A DNA stretch of 13,321 bases from an uncultured Armatimonadota bacterium (GTDB lineage Bacteria; Armatimonadota; Fimbriimonadia; Fimbriimonadales; Fimbriimonadaceae): the NCBI GenBank assembly GCA_946478935.1, contig CAMLEL010000024.1, forward strand, positions 1 to 13,321. Direction: 5' to 3'. The notes under the pieces were generated by a model, which had not been told where the DNA came from, searched no databases, and saw only the letters and a program-made list of their open reading frames with translations. This document shows positions 1 through 7,038 of the stretch, piece by piece (the stretch's first letter is position 1; every line of letters starts with the position of its first letter). A program made the translations under genes and the position numbers.

Positions 1-1590
1 TGGAAGCGGCCGGGGTTGGAACTCGGGCTCATGTTGCGCGACTTGATTCTGGCCAAACCCGGAATCAATTCGGCACTAATGGGTCAGCACGGATTTATCT
101 GTTGGGCGGATGATTGGAAGTCTTGCTACGAGCTGACACTCAGACTCATTAACCAAGCGGCGGAGTTTATTGCTTCTCGAACCAAGCATCATCCGTTTGG
201 TGAAACAGTAAGAGAACGAGTAGATCCGGAAAAAGCAGAGCAGCTGAGTCAGTTGCTTCCACTGCTAAGAGGCAAGGTCGCCTACAACGGCCAGCGGTTG
301 ATTGCCAATGTAGATCGGAGCGAGCCGGTCTTGGAGTATTTGAGCCGCGCCAAGGCTAGAGATTTGGCCCAGCTTGGAACAAGCTGTCCGGACCATTTTC
401 TGCGCACCAAAATTCGACCGCTAATTCTGGAGGACCTTACGGAAAGCGGTATCGATCAGGCCTTGGCTGACTTTCGGAAGGATTATGCCTCCTACTACGA
501 ACGATGCCGTCGACCGGATTCTCCAGCCATGCGGAATCCCAACCCCAGTGTCGTGCTCATTCCTGGACTCGGCATGATTTCGTTGGGAAAGAATCCCACT
601 GAGGCTCGCGTGACGGGTGAGTTTTATCGGAACGCAATCGAAGTTATGCGCGGGGCGGAAGCAGTTTCTCAGTACATTGCGCTGCCTGAACAGGAAGCCT
701 TCGATATCGAGTATTGGCTGCTTGAAGAGGCGAAATTGAAGCGTCAGCCACCGGAAAAGGAGATGTCCCGTCGAGTTGTGCTGCTTGTTGGCGCCGGGCC
801 GGGCATCGGTCGAGAAATCGCCACTCGGCTGCTCGATCAGGGCGCATGCCTCGTGGTCGCTGATCGAAATGAAGAGTTAGTAGAAGAGAGTGTCAGCCAG
901 TTCCAATCGAGCTACGGAAAGGACTTGGTAAGTGGTGTATCCATCGACATTACCAATCGCGAGAGCGTGCGAGCCGCCGTCAAGAAGTGCGTTGAAACCT
1001 TTGGCGGACTCGATGTGCTTGTAAACATCGCGGCTGTTTTCATCCCTCCTTCTACCGATGGCAGAAACTCGGACGAGGAGTGGCTGAAATCATTCCAGAT
1101 CAACGTTCTGGGTTCGAACATTGTCGCGGAGGAAGCCCAAAGAGTCATGTCGCTGCAGAAGACGCCGGCGTCAATTGTGCTGTGCAGCTCGGCCAACGCG
1201 GTGGTTGCCAAGAAAGGCTCATTGGCCTATGACACAAGCAAAACGGCATTGAATCATCTCGTGAGGGAACTTGCGGTTGAGTTTGCGCCGACCACAAGGG
1301 TTAATGCCGTTGCCCCTGCCACCGTCGTCAGCGGATCGCAAATGTTCCCAAGGGACCGGGTGATTGCCAGCCTAAGTAAGTACCAGATCGCCTTTGACGA
1401 CAGTGAAGAGACAGCGTCACTAGTAGAAAAGCTCAGCGACTTTTACGCACAGAGAACCTTGCTGAAGCAGGCGGTTTCTCCGGGCAAAGTTGCCGATGCC
1501 GCCTATCTGCTTGCGTGCGACCGCCTGTCCCAGACAACGGGCCAGGTGCTGCCAGTGGATGGCGGTTTGGTAGAAGCCTTCCTTCGGTAG
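1..1590 (+). CDS. Bifunctional rhamnulose-1-phosphate aldolase / short-chain dehydrogenase (RhaEW type), 5'-truncated by window edge
   Basis: The frame is open from base 1, so the true start lies to the left; 529 residues are visible of a family that is usually close to 700. The visible N-terminal part carries the aldolase block (GLMLRDL, then MGQHGFICWADD and CYELTLRLI), typical of the class II aldolase half of these fusions. From about visible residue 258 a Rossmann short-chain dehydrogenase begins, with the glycine-rich VGAGPGIG near 263-270, a Ser near 396-397 and the catalytic YxxxK at Y410/K414. It ends with the family-typical TTGQVLPVDGG. In characterised relatives the aldolase splits L-rhamnulose-1-phosphate into dihydroxyacetone phosphate and L-lactaldehyde, and the dehydrogenase half oxidises the lactaldehyde. 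Assignment to rhamnose rather than another deoxysugar is inference, because other rhamnose genes would lie outside the window. It is convergent with the dioxygenase gene that follows. Confidence 0.88.
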   Translation, partial: WKRPGLELGLMLRDLILAKPGINSALMGQHGFICWADDWKSCYELTLRLINQAAEFIASRTKHHPFGETVRERVDPEKAEQLSQLLPLLRGKVAYNGQRLIANVDRSEPVLEYLSRAKARDLAQLGTSCPDHFLRTKIRPLILEDLTESGIDQALADFRKDYASYYERCRRPDSPAMRNPNPSVVLIPGLGMISLGKNPTEARVTGEFYRNAIEVMRGAEAVSQYIALPEQEAFDIEYWLLEEAKLKRQPPEKEMSRRVVLLVGAGPGIGREIATRLLDQGACLVVADRNEELVEESVSQFQSSYGKDLVSGVSIDITNRESVRAAVKKCVETFGGLDVLVNIAAVFIPPSTDGRNSDEEWLKSFQINVLGSNIVAEEAQRVMSLQKTPASIVLCSSANAVVAKKGSLAYDTSKTALNHLVRELAVEFAPTTRVNAVAPATVVSGSQMFPRDRVIASLSKYQIAFDDSEETASLVEKLSDFYAQRTLLKQAVSPGKVADAAYLLACDRLSQTTGQVLPVDGGLVEAFLR

Positions 1591-1732
1591 GAGGATAACT
1601 CGTCCGCAACGCTTCTTTCGCTGAAGGCAAGCAACAAGTCTTTGAATCTCAGTTCATCAGCCCTGTCGTTTTGAAATCCCAAGCTGCTGGCATGCGCGCT
1701 TCGCAAGGTTGAGCCTGGCAAAAGCCTAGTTC

Positions 1733-1752
1733 GACGAACGTTTGAATTCGTC
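1733..1752. repeat. Weak hairpin between convergent genes
   Basis: GACGAA (1733-1738) and TTCGTC (1747-1752) form a six-base inverted repeat with an eight-base loop. It lies at the stop codon of the minus-strand dioxygenase gene, in the short gap between two convergent genes. There is no T-run on either side, so it is at best a weak transcription end point. Confidence 0.25.
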
Positions 1753-2731
1753 AATCCTCGTGGTCTTCAGACGATGGCTCCTGGGCTGCCATGCCACCTT
1801 CGGGGGTTGCCATCATCATGGTGGGAACCGCTCCACGATCGGATAGTGACGGCTGAGGGTCCAGGGCCGCGCATGGTGTTCCAAATCGGGGTTTGGCAAA
1901 GGGCAGGTGGGTGTTGCCACGGGCCAGGATGTGCTCCTCATTTCCGCCACCCCAGGTTGTGAAGCTGCGGGCATTGCAGTAGTGGTTTACGAAGGCCTTT
2001 CTGGTTCGGTTGGACGTTTTGTTAGACAACGACCGGTGCAAAACGTGTCCGCCGAAGAAGGCGACGTCGCCGGGATCCAGGATGACCGGCACTTGGTCAT
2101 AACGAGATGTCATGGGCCGAAGTCCGTTATCAGGATCCTCGTCCGAGTTCGAGTGTCCTCCGACATTGGAAACTTCCGGAATATCCTTGAGCCCCCAGTC
2201 GCCATAGCCATAGCCATTGGCTGGTGGGTAGATCGGTTCAACCTGCGAGCCTTGGGTCATCCAGAGACATCCATTCTCGGTATCTGCCCGGTCGATAGCA
2301 ATCCATGCGCCAATGAGGGAATCCGGAAAGGTGGGGATGTAATAGCTGTCTTGATGAAATCCCTGACCGTCAGATCCCGGCCCCTTGATGAACATCATAG
2401 TTTGCATGGCGAGGACGTCCGGACCGATCAGCGCTTGAACGATGTCCAATACTCTAGGGTGGAGCATCCACTGCTCCCAAAGTGGAATCCGGTCATGCAT
2501 CATGTGGATCCGGAGGAGGCGCTTCTCGACCTCTCGAAACGTTTCACCCGGTCGTGGACGTTCCAGTCCTTCCACTTCCACCCGGCCGTGAATCAAATCA
2601 TCGATGTGGGCTTGCATCTCTGCAATCTCGTCTGTGTGCACGACCTGGCGCGCGACAAGGAAGCCATTCTTACGGAACGACCTGTACTCGTCAACGCTGA
2701 CCCGATAGGGTTCGGACTGAATGGCACTCAC
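1751..2731 (-). CDS. Phytanoyl-CoA dioxygenase (PhyH) family Fe(II)/2-oxoglutarate oxygenase
   Basis: About 326 residues, probably a cytoplasmic non-haem iron, 2-oxoglutarate-dependent hydroxylase. Counting from the chosen GTG, the iron-binding facial triad is visible as H126 and D128 in GFHQDSYY and H232 in GGHVLHRS. Arginines about ten residues later (NRTRKAF) can bind the 2-oxoglutarate carboxylate. The reading frame stays open upstream to a GTG at 2863, but that would run into the divergent regulator gene. The family-like N-terminus (VDEYRSFRKNGFLVARQVV) begins just after codon 45 of that longer frame, so I place the start at GTG 2731. A GGAGG sequence touches this GTG, which leaves the exact start in doubt. 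The substrate cannot be told; the family includes hydroxylases of amino acids, ectoine, sugars and natural products. Divergence from an AraC gene suggests regulation by it. Confidence 0.85.
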   Translation of the reverse strand: MSAIQSEPYRVSVDEYRSFRKNGFLVARQVVHTDEIAEMQAHIDDLIHGRVEVEGLERPRPGETFREVEKRLLRIHMMHDRIPLWEQWMLHPRVLDIVQALIGPDVLAMQTMMFIKGPGSDGQGFHQDSYYIPTFPDSLIGAWIAIDRADTENGCLWMTQGSQVEPIYPPANGYGYGDWGLKDIPEVSNVGGHSNSDEDPDNGLRPMTSRYDQVPVILDPGDVAFFGGHVLHRSLSNKTSNRTRKAFVNHYCNARSFTTWGGGNEEHILARGNTHLPFAKPRFGTPCAALDPQPSLSDRGAVPTMMMATPEGGMAAQEPSSEDHED

Positions 2732-2804
2732 CTCCCTATTTTTCAACCCCTCGCGACGAAACTGGTACTCATCGAGTGACGATCCGTGGTAAATTTTCGC
2801 CCAC

Positions 2805-3584
2805 GTGAGTTTCGAGTGTCCGCTGGACAGCCTGCCCGAAATAAAAGTGGTCGCGATCGCCACCCATGGACCGAAGACGGTCGAACGCTTTCAAGTCGAA
2901 CCCTGGTGCCTGCATTTTTACCGGTATCACGGTTCCATTCGAATCGGTAATGTCACCCATTCCATTGTGCCTGGAAGCGTGGGTGTCACTCCGGCCAACA
3001 CATTGGCGGAATACCAATTCCCCGACCGATGCACCCACGGATACTTTCACTTTGAACCGAAGGGCACGGGATCCGTGTCCTTGGCCCCCATTCTGCCGAT
3101 CGGTGATGCGTTTGCAGCGGACTGGCGTCAGTTCGAGGAGGCGCTTGGGCTGAATCCGCTTCATCCCATGAGAGCTGAGATCAAGCTATGGGATCTCCTG
3201 TGGCAGCATGCAGAAAGGACCCAACTGCCGGTTCGTGGCACGGAGCCGATTCACCCGATGGTATCCAAAGCGGTCCGCATTATCGAGACCCACCTTGGCG
3301 AACCCCTCTCCATCGCAACGCTTGCCGGAGAACTCCAGTTGTCCCACAATCATCTCACACGGTTGTTCAAGCGTCACTTGGGAAAGGCTCCCAACGGATA
3401 TTTGGGTGAGCGAAGAATGGAGAGGGCGGCACGCCTCCTCTGCCATTCCAATATGCCCATCAAGCAGATTGCCGCCCAGGTCGGCATCCCGGATCTTCAG
3501 GCGTTCAATAAGGCATTTCGCGCCAAGAATGGGGTCTCGCCCAGGGAATACCGCTGGAACCCTCCTTCGTCGTCTACAAAGTAG
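2805..3584 (+). CDS. AraC family transcriptional regulator
   Basis: A 259-residue regulator with the usual two-part layout. Residues about 25-90 form a cupin-like ligand-binding domain (PWCLHFYRYHG, then VPGSVGVTPANT). Residues about 150-252 hold the paired helix-turn-helix: first LSIATLAGELQLSHNHLTRL, then PIKQIAAQVGIPD followed by the signature AFRAKNGVSPREYR. Translation probably starts at GTG 2805, without a clear Shine-Dalgarno sequence. The gene is divergent from the PhyH-family oxygenase, with about 73 bases between the starts, so one shared control region is likely. The UppS-like gene starts four bases after its stop, which implies co-transcription and coupled translation. By family precedent it activates its neighbours on binding a small catabolic ligand, often a sugar. 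I see no clear paired half-sites for it in the intergenic region. Confidence 0.9.
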   Translation: MSFECPLDSLPEIKVVAIATHGPKTVERFQVEPWCLHFYRYHGSIRIGNVTHSIVPGSVGVTPANTLAEYQFPDRCTHGYFHFEPKGTGSVSLAPILPIGDAFAADWRQFEEALGLNPLHPMRAEIKLWDLLWQHAERTQLPVRGTEPIHPMVSKAVRIIETHLGEPLSIATLAGELQLSHNHLTRLFKRHLGKAPNGYLGERRMERAARLLCHSNMPIKQIAAQVGIPDLQAFNKAFRAKNGVSPREYRWNPPSSSTK

Positions 3585-3588
3585 CGCA

Positions 3589-4254
3589 ATGTCGATTCAT
3601 GCCCGATATACTCGCCTGCCCAGGCATGTTGGTTTAATTCCGGATGGAAACCGGCGTTGGGCACGCGCACGCGGGCTGGACACATCCATTGGCTATGCAA
3701 CCGGAATGGGAAAGGGCTTGGTGATGCTCGACCAGCTAGTCGACTCAGGCATCGAGGAAGTCAGCGTTTACGGCTTTACCGCCGATAATCTCAAGCGGCC
3801 AATCGAACAGAGATCCGGCTTTACGGATGCAATCACGAGCTTCGTATCCCAAGCTATGGGGCGCGACATTGCTCTGCTGGTGGTCGGTGATTCCGCTCAT
3901 CCTGCTTTTCCCAAGGACCTGATTCCGTTCGCCATGGAGAGGCAGGGTCGGGGCCACCTCAAGGTGAACCTGTTGGTCAACTACGGTTGGTCTTGGGATA
4001 TCAAGTATGCGATCTGCTCCGCTCGTGACCGTCCCACGGGACGCTTGCAATCACTCTTGGGTTCGGCAAAGGTCTCACGAATCGATATGGTTGTTCGATG
4101 GGGCGGTATGAGGCGCCTCAGTGGATTTTTACCGGTGCAAGCCGTCTATGCAGATTTCTTCGTGGTAGATGAACTGTGGCCCGATTACGAGTTGTCCCAA
4201 TTCGAGGGCGCACTGGATTGGTACCAACGACAAGATGTAACCCTCGGTGGGTGA
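3589..4254 (+). CDS. Divergent undecaprenyl diphosphate synthase-like (cis-prenyltransferase) protein
   Basis: A 221-residue protein, shorter than the usual 240-260. The cis-prenyltransferase fold is clear: HVGLIPDGNRRWARARG at the N-terminus keeps the catalytic Asp of the DGN motif, YGFTADNLKRP matches the YAFSSENWNRP region, LLVNYGW matches NYGG, and VVRWGGMRRLSGFL matches the IPP-binding RTGGExRxSNFL. It keeps the Arg, Arg and Ser expected to bind pyrophosphate and the acidic residue near the C-terminus (YADFF, Asp for Glu). It departs from the family where active enzymes are near-invariant: Tyr for the His of the GHxxG motif, Thr for the Arg four residues before it, Leu for Trp after ENW, Met for Glu in GGE, and Gly for Asn in SN. 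Its place directly behind an AraC regulator is odd for a cell-wall housekeeping gene. It may be a specialised paralogue with altered chain length or substrate, or an inactive one. The start ATG lies four bases after the preceding stop; the frame is open further upstream, but that stretch only shadows the AraC gene. Confidence 0.82.
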   Translation: MSIHARYTRLPRHVGLIPDGNRRWARARGLDTSIGYATGMGKGLVMLDQLVDSGIEEVSVYGFTADNLKRPIEQRSGFTDAITSFVSQAMGRDIALLVVGDSAHPAFPKDLIPFAMERQGRGHLKVNLLVNYGWSWDIKYAICSARDRPTGRLQSLLGSAKVSRIDMVVRWGGMRRLSGFLPVQAVYADFFVVDELWPDYELSQFEGALDWYQRQDVTLGG

Positions 4255-4260
4255 TCCCGT

Positions 4261-4277
4261 TTTAATTTGATGTCAAA
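4261..4277. promoter_or_regulatory. Candidate operator, copy 1 (TTTAATTTGATGTCAAA)
   Basis: This 17-base string contains the near-perfect palindrome TTTGA-TG-TCAAA at 4266-4277. It lies in the 36-base gap between the UppS-like stop and the aldehyde dehydrogenase start, and ends 13 bases before the ATG. The same 17 bases recur exactly at 6949-6965 beside the deaminase gene. A site this close to the start would most easily act by repression. The binding protein is unknown. Confidence 0.6.
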
Positions 4278-4290
4278 CTAATTCGTGGCT

Positions 4291-5700
4291 ATGCGCGAAC
4301 TCAAGCACTTCATTGGCAACCAATTCGTCCCTGGCGGTTCCAGTTTTTCCGAATCGATCAATCCATTCAAGCCCAGCGAAGTATTGGGAAAGGTACCGGG
4401 TGGAGGCGCTGAGCAAGTCGACGCAGCGGTGCGCCACGCCCTTGTCGAGGGTCCAAACTGGCGGAGCGCCACGGGCGCGGTTCGCAGTCAAAAGCTACAC
4501 ACTTGGGCGGATGTGATTCAGTCTCGGTCGGAAGAGCTCGCCAACGCGATCGTGGCGGAAGTGGGCAAGCCGATCGGGGAAGCAAAAGGTGAAGTTGGCA
4601 GGTGCGTGGCGATCCTCCGCTATTTCGCCGGCGAGTCCGTCCGCAAGCATGGCGACGTGATTCCCAGCCTGACTCCCAACGCACTTCAGTTCACGATCCA
4701 CGAACCGTTGGGCATTGTCGGCTTGATCACGCCTTGGAATTTTCCAATGGCGATTCCTCTTTGGAAAGCGGCTCCAGCCCTCGCAGTGGGTAACTCGGTG
4801 ATTCTCAAGCCCTCAGAGCACTCAGGGTTCTGTGCCGAATTGCTTGCCGAGACCGCGCAGGCAGCAGGCATCGGCTCGGCATTTCAAGTAGTGCAGGGGT
4901 CTGCGGAAGCGGGCAAGGCGCTGGCAGAACATGGGGACGTGGCTGCGATTTCCTTTACCGGGTCGGACAAAACCGGCAAAGCTATTTCGCTGGCCTGCGC
5001 AGAAAGAAACAAGAAGTTTCAAACTGAGATGGGGGGCAAAAACGTTGCGATCGTGCTTCCAGACGCAGATTTAAAAAAAGCGGCTGGCCTCGTTGCTGGC
5101 GGCGCGATGCGCTTTGCGGGTCAAAAGTGCACGGCGACAAGCCGGGTCGTGGTCGATCGATCCATTCGCAGCCTGTTTATCGACGAACTGCGAAGCGCCA
5201 TTCAGGACCTGCCAATTGGTGATCCGATGGCGGAATCCACGGCAATCGGTCCCGTCATCACGGCAGAATCCCAGCGCCGAATCGATGAAGCGATTGGTGG
5301 CACTGAGGCCCTCTATCAGGGAGATCGGCCAACCGACGGGTTTTTCGTTGCTCCGACCGTGGTGGGTGGTGTCGCGGAGACTCATGGATTGGCCCAGAAT
5401 GAGCTCTTCGGGCCCGTACTAACCCTGCTGGAGGCAGAGAGCGTCGAGGAAGCGATTCAGATTGCGAACGGCACACGATTCGGATTGTCGGCGTCTCTCT
5501 GCACCCAGGACCTCGGAAGCGCCCTGAAGTACATTCAACAGGTTCAGGCGGGCATGGTACGTGTCAATGCGGATACGACGGGAGTCGATCCTCATGCGCC
5601 GTTTGGCGGATTCAAAGGTTCGAGTTCTGGCACGCGCGAGCAGGGTGAGGTCGCCAAGGACTTCTACACTCAGATCAAGACAGTCCAAATCAACCCCTAG
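4291..5700 (+). CDS. NAD(P)-dependent aldehyde dehydrogenase, probably 2-oxoglutarate semialdehyde dehydrogenase
   Basis: A 469-residue aldehyde dehydrogenase of normal family length (ATG start; GTG two codons upstream is an alternative). Catalytic residues are all present: Asn150 in ITPWNFPMA, Glu246 in TEMGGKN, Cys280 in AGQKCTATSR and Glu371 in NELFGPV. The coenzyme site is FTGSDKTGKAI. The QKCTATSR neighbourhood of the catalytic Cys resembles 2-oxoglutarate semialdehyde dehydrogenases of the glucarate, arabinose and hydroxyproline pathways, though succinate semialdehyde and related enzymes are close. The DapA-family deaminase downstream, with the same upstream operator motif, would make 2-oxoglutarate semialdehyde, which this enzyme would oxidise to 2-oxoglutarate. 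There is no clear Shine-Dalgarno sequence before either start. The gene is convergent with the broken cupin gene and overlaps its end by 11 bases. The exact substrate is inference. Confidence 0.88.
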   Translation: MRELKHFIGNQFVPGGSSFSESINPFKPSEVLGKVPGGGAEQVDAAVRHALVEGPNWRSATGAVRSQKLHTWADVIQSRSEELANAIVAEVGKPIGEAKGEVGRCVAILRYFAGESVRKHGDVIPSLTPNALQFTIHEPLGIVGLITPWNFPMAIPLWKAAPALAVGNSVILKPSEHSGFCAELLAETAQAAGIGSAFQVVQGSAEAGKALAEHGDVAAISFTGSDKTGKAISLACAERNKKFQTEMGGKNVAIVLPDADLKKAAGLVAGGAMRFAGQKCTATSRVVVDRSIRSLFIDELRSAIQDLPIGDPMAESTAIGPVITAESQRRIDEAIGGTEALYQGDRPTDGFFVAPTVVGGVAETHGLAQNELFGPVLTLLEAESVEEAIQIANGTRFGLSASLCTQDLGSALKYIQQVQAGMVRVNADTTGVDPHAPFGGFKGSSSGTREQGEVAKDFYTQIKTVQINP

Positions 5701-6021
5701 GGGGTTTGGCCGACAGTTGCAGGCTTCTGCGACGGTGAACGTTGAGATAGGCAAATTTGGTAGAGCTTGCCCGGATAGCCCGTTCGGCGCCCTTCGGAAT
5801 CACGGCCACTGAGCCGGGTCCAATGCGATGTTCGGTTCCATCGATGTTCAGCAATCCCTCACCTGAGACGACCACCATGACGACGTCAACCTCGTGATTT
5901 ACATGAGCCGTCCCTCGTTCCAGACAAGGAATGTCGCATTAAGCTGCTCGGTGGCCGTGCCCCACGATGGACCCGTGGCCCCATGCAATAGGCTAGAAAG
6001 GTCGAGTACCTCGGAGTTCAT
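5690..6021 (-). pseudogene. Small single-domain cupin, interrupted by a one-base frameshift
   Basis: Two overlapping minus-strand frames join into one cupin of about 110 residues. The first, from ATG 6021, gives MNSEVLDLSSLLHG and then TFLVWNEG before running into a stop at 5899. The second frame supplies AHVNHEVDVVMVVVSGEG, then LLNIDGTEHRIGPGSVAVIPKG. Restoring a single base near 5908-5914 yields a continuous protein with the metal-binding HxxHE cupin motif 1 and the PGSVAVIPKG motif 2. The start lies ten bases after the stop of the DapA-family gene, so it was the second gene of that operon. Such small cupins often accompany catabolic enzymes, with unknown roles. The lesion could be a real mutation or a sequencing or assembly error; the otherwise intact reading frame suggests it is recent or artefactual. 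Confidence 0.75.
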
Positions 6022-6031
6022 GCTGTCCAGT

Positions 6032-6922
6032 TTAACTGGGACGGGCGTCCAGGCACTTGCGAATAAGGCTTTGCACTTCGTCAAGCTTGGCTCCTGTCAA
6101 CTCAAGACGCGGGGGCCGGACGCGCGCATTGCCCATGCCAACTTCCACCTGGATGAGCTTGATCAGCTGAACGAAGTCGAACGTCGTGTCCAGCCGAAGC
6201 AGAGGCAGCATCCACTCATAAAGCTTCCGCGCTTCTTCGTGACTGCCCGACATGGCAAGGTTGAAAAGGTCGACTGATTCTTTGGGACAGGCATTGACGA
6301 CACCAGCGATCCAGCCTGAGGCTCCGGCGGCGATCCCCTCGACAATGACGTCATCAACTCCGACAAAGAGCGCCAATCGATCTCCGCAAAGGGCACGGAT
6401 TGCGGTGACGCGCCGAACGTCTGTGCTCGATTCTTTCACCGATACGAGCATAGGGTACCGATCCGCCAATTCTGCCACCTGTTCCGGCATGACGTCTGTT
6501 CCGTAAGCAATCGGGTTGTTGTAGAGCATGCAGTCCAAGCCGGTGGCGTGAAAAATTGAGGTGAAGTGGAATCGCATTTCTTCCCATGTGCCTTTGTAGA
6601 CATAGGGCGGGAGAACCATCAGCCCACGACAACCGACTCGCTCTGCTTCCTTGGCAAACTCCACAGCTTCGGCCGTGCTGAGCGCGGAGACGGCGGCCAT
6701 TACGGGTACGCGATCACCGACTGCCGCGATCAGGGTCCGCAGAAGTTCCACTTTCTCCTTGTGAACAAGCGTCGCACCTTCGCCCAGTGATCCCGGCGCT
6801 ACGATTCCTGTGCAGCCGTGATCGATCAGCCATTTGGCATGTTTCGCTACGAAGTCGTGATCGATTTCCAGATCGGCGTTAAAGGCGGTCGTCGTTGCTG
6901 GAATGACGCCCTTCCAAGTCAT
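6032..6922 (-). CDS. DapA-superfamily lyase/deaminase, probably 1-pyrroline-4-hydroxy-2-carboxylate deaminase
   Basis: A 296-residue TIM-barrel enzyme. The start is ATG 6922, giving the family-like [14 protein letters not shown]; a GTG three codons upstream (6931) is possible. The class I aldolase machinery is present: the GSLGEG substrate loop at 44-49, Tyr134 in MLYNNP and Schiff-base Lys163 in VSVKESS. Among DapA relatives the C-terminal half ([20 protein letters not shown], then WMLPLLRLD and RPPRLELTG) most resembles bacterial 1-pyrroline-4-hydroxy-2-carboxylate deaminases. These convert the cyclic imine made from cis-4-hydroxy-D-proline into 2-oxoglutarate semialdehyde plus ammonia. 2-keto-3-deoxy-sugar-acid dehydratases are the main alternative. 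It leads the operon with the cupin and shares an upstream motif with the aldehyde dehydrogenase. The hydroxyproline epimerase and D-hydroxyproline oxidase expected for a full pathway are not in the window. Confidence 0.85.
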   Translation of the reverse strand: MTWKGVIPATTTAFNADLEIDHDFVAKHAKWLIDHGCTGIVAPGSLGEGATLVHKEKVELLRTLIAAVGDRVPVMAAVSALSTAEAVEFAKEAERVGCRGLMVLPPYVYKGTWEEMRFHFTSIFHATGLDCMLYNNPIAYGTDVMPEQVAELADRYPMLVSVKESSTDVRRVTAIRALCGDRLALFVGVDDVIVEGIAAGASGWIAGVVNACPKESVDLFNLAMSGSHEEARKLYEWMLPLLRLDTTFDFVQLIKLIQVEVGMGNARVRPPRLELTGAKLDEVQSLIRKCLDARPS

Positions 6923-6984
6923 GGTCCCCACGAAGTGATCATACCGGATTTAATTTGATGTCAAAGCATTTTCGTGGGTGGACC
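6923..6984. repeat. Inverted repeat flanking the operator between the deaminase and mnmG
   Basis: The left arm GGTCCCCACGAA (6923-6934) is the reverse complement of the right arm TTCGTGGGTGGACC (6971-6984) apart from a two-base GT insertion. The arms enclose 36 bases that contain the second operator copy. The left arm sits directly at the deaminase start. It may be a second protein site or a structured leader; there is no terminator-like T-run. Confidence 0.4.
6949..6965. promoter_or_regulatory. Candidate operator, copy 2 (TTTAATTTGATGTCAAA)
   Basis: An exact repeat of 4261-4277, with the palindrome TTTGA-TG-TCAAA at 6954-6965. It lies 26 bases upstream of the deaminase ATG on the minus strand and 73 bases upstream of the mnmG start on the plus strand. 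It could therefore act on either gene, the deaminase being more likely given the copy before the aldehyde dehydrogenase. Confidence 0.6.
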
Positions 6985-7038
6985 TTCGGACAGGATGCGC
7001 CGTACTTGAACATGTACACTATTCGCGCGAAAAACCGG

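Noticed and set aside
1907..2779. Long plus-strand open frame of 290 codons opposite the PhyH-family gene
   Set aside because: It is antisense to a gene with clear iron-binding motifs and has no recognisable domain; it is a shadow frame.
3208..3588. N-terminal extension of the UppS-like frame
   Set aside because: It lies wholly inside the AraC HTH region in another frame and its translation has no family features; the protein starts at ATG 3589.
5907..6277. Plus-strand frame of 127 codons across the cupin and deaminase
   Set aside because: It is antisense to two recognisable genes and shows no motif of its own.
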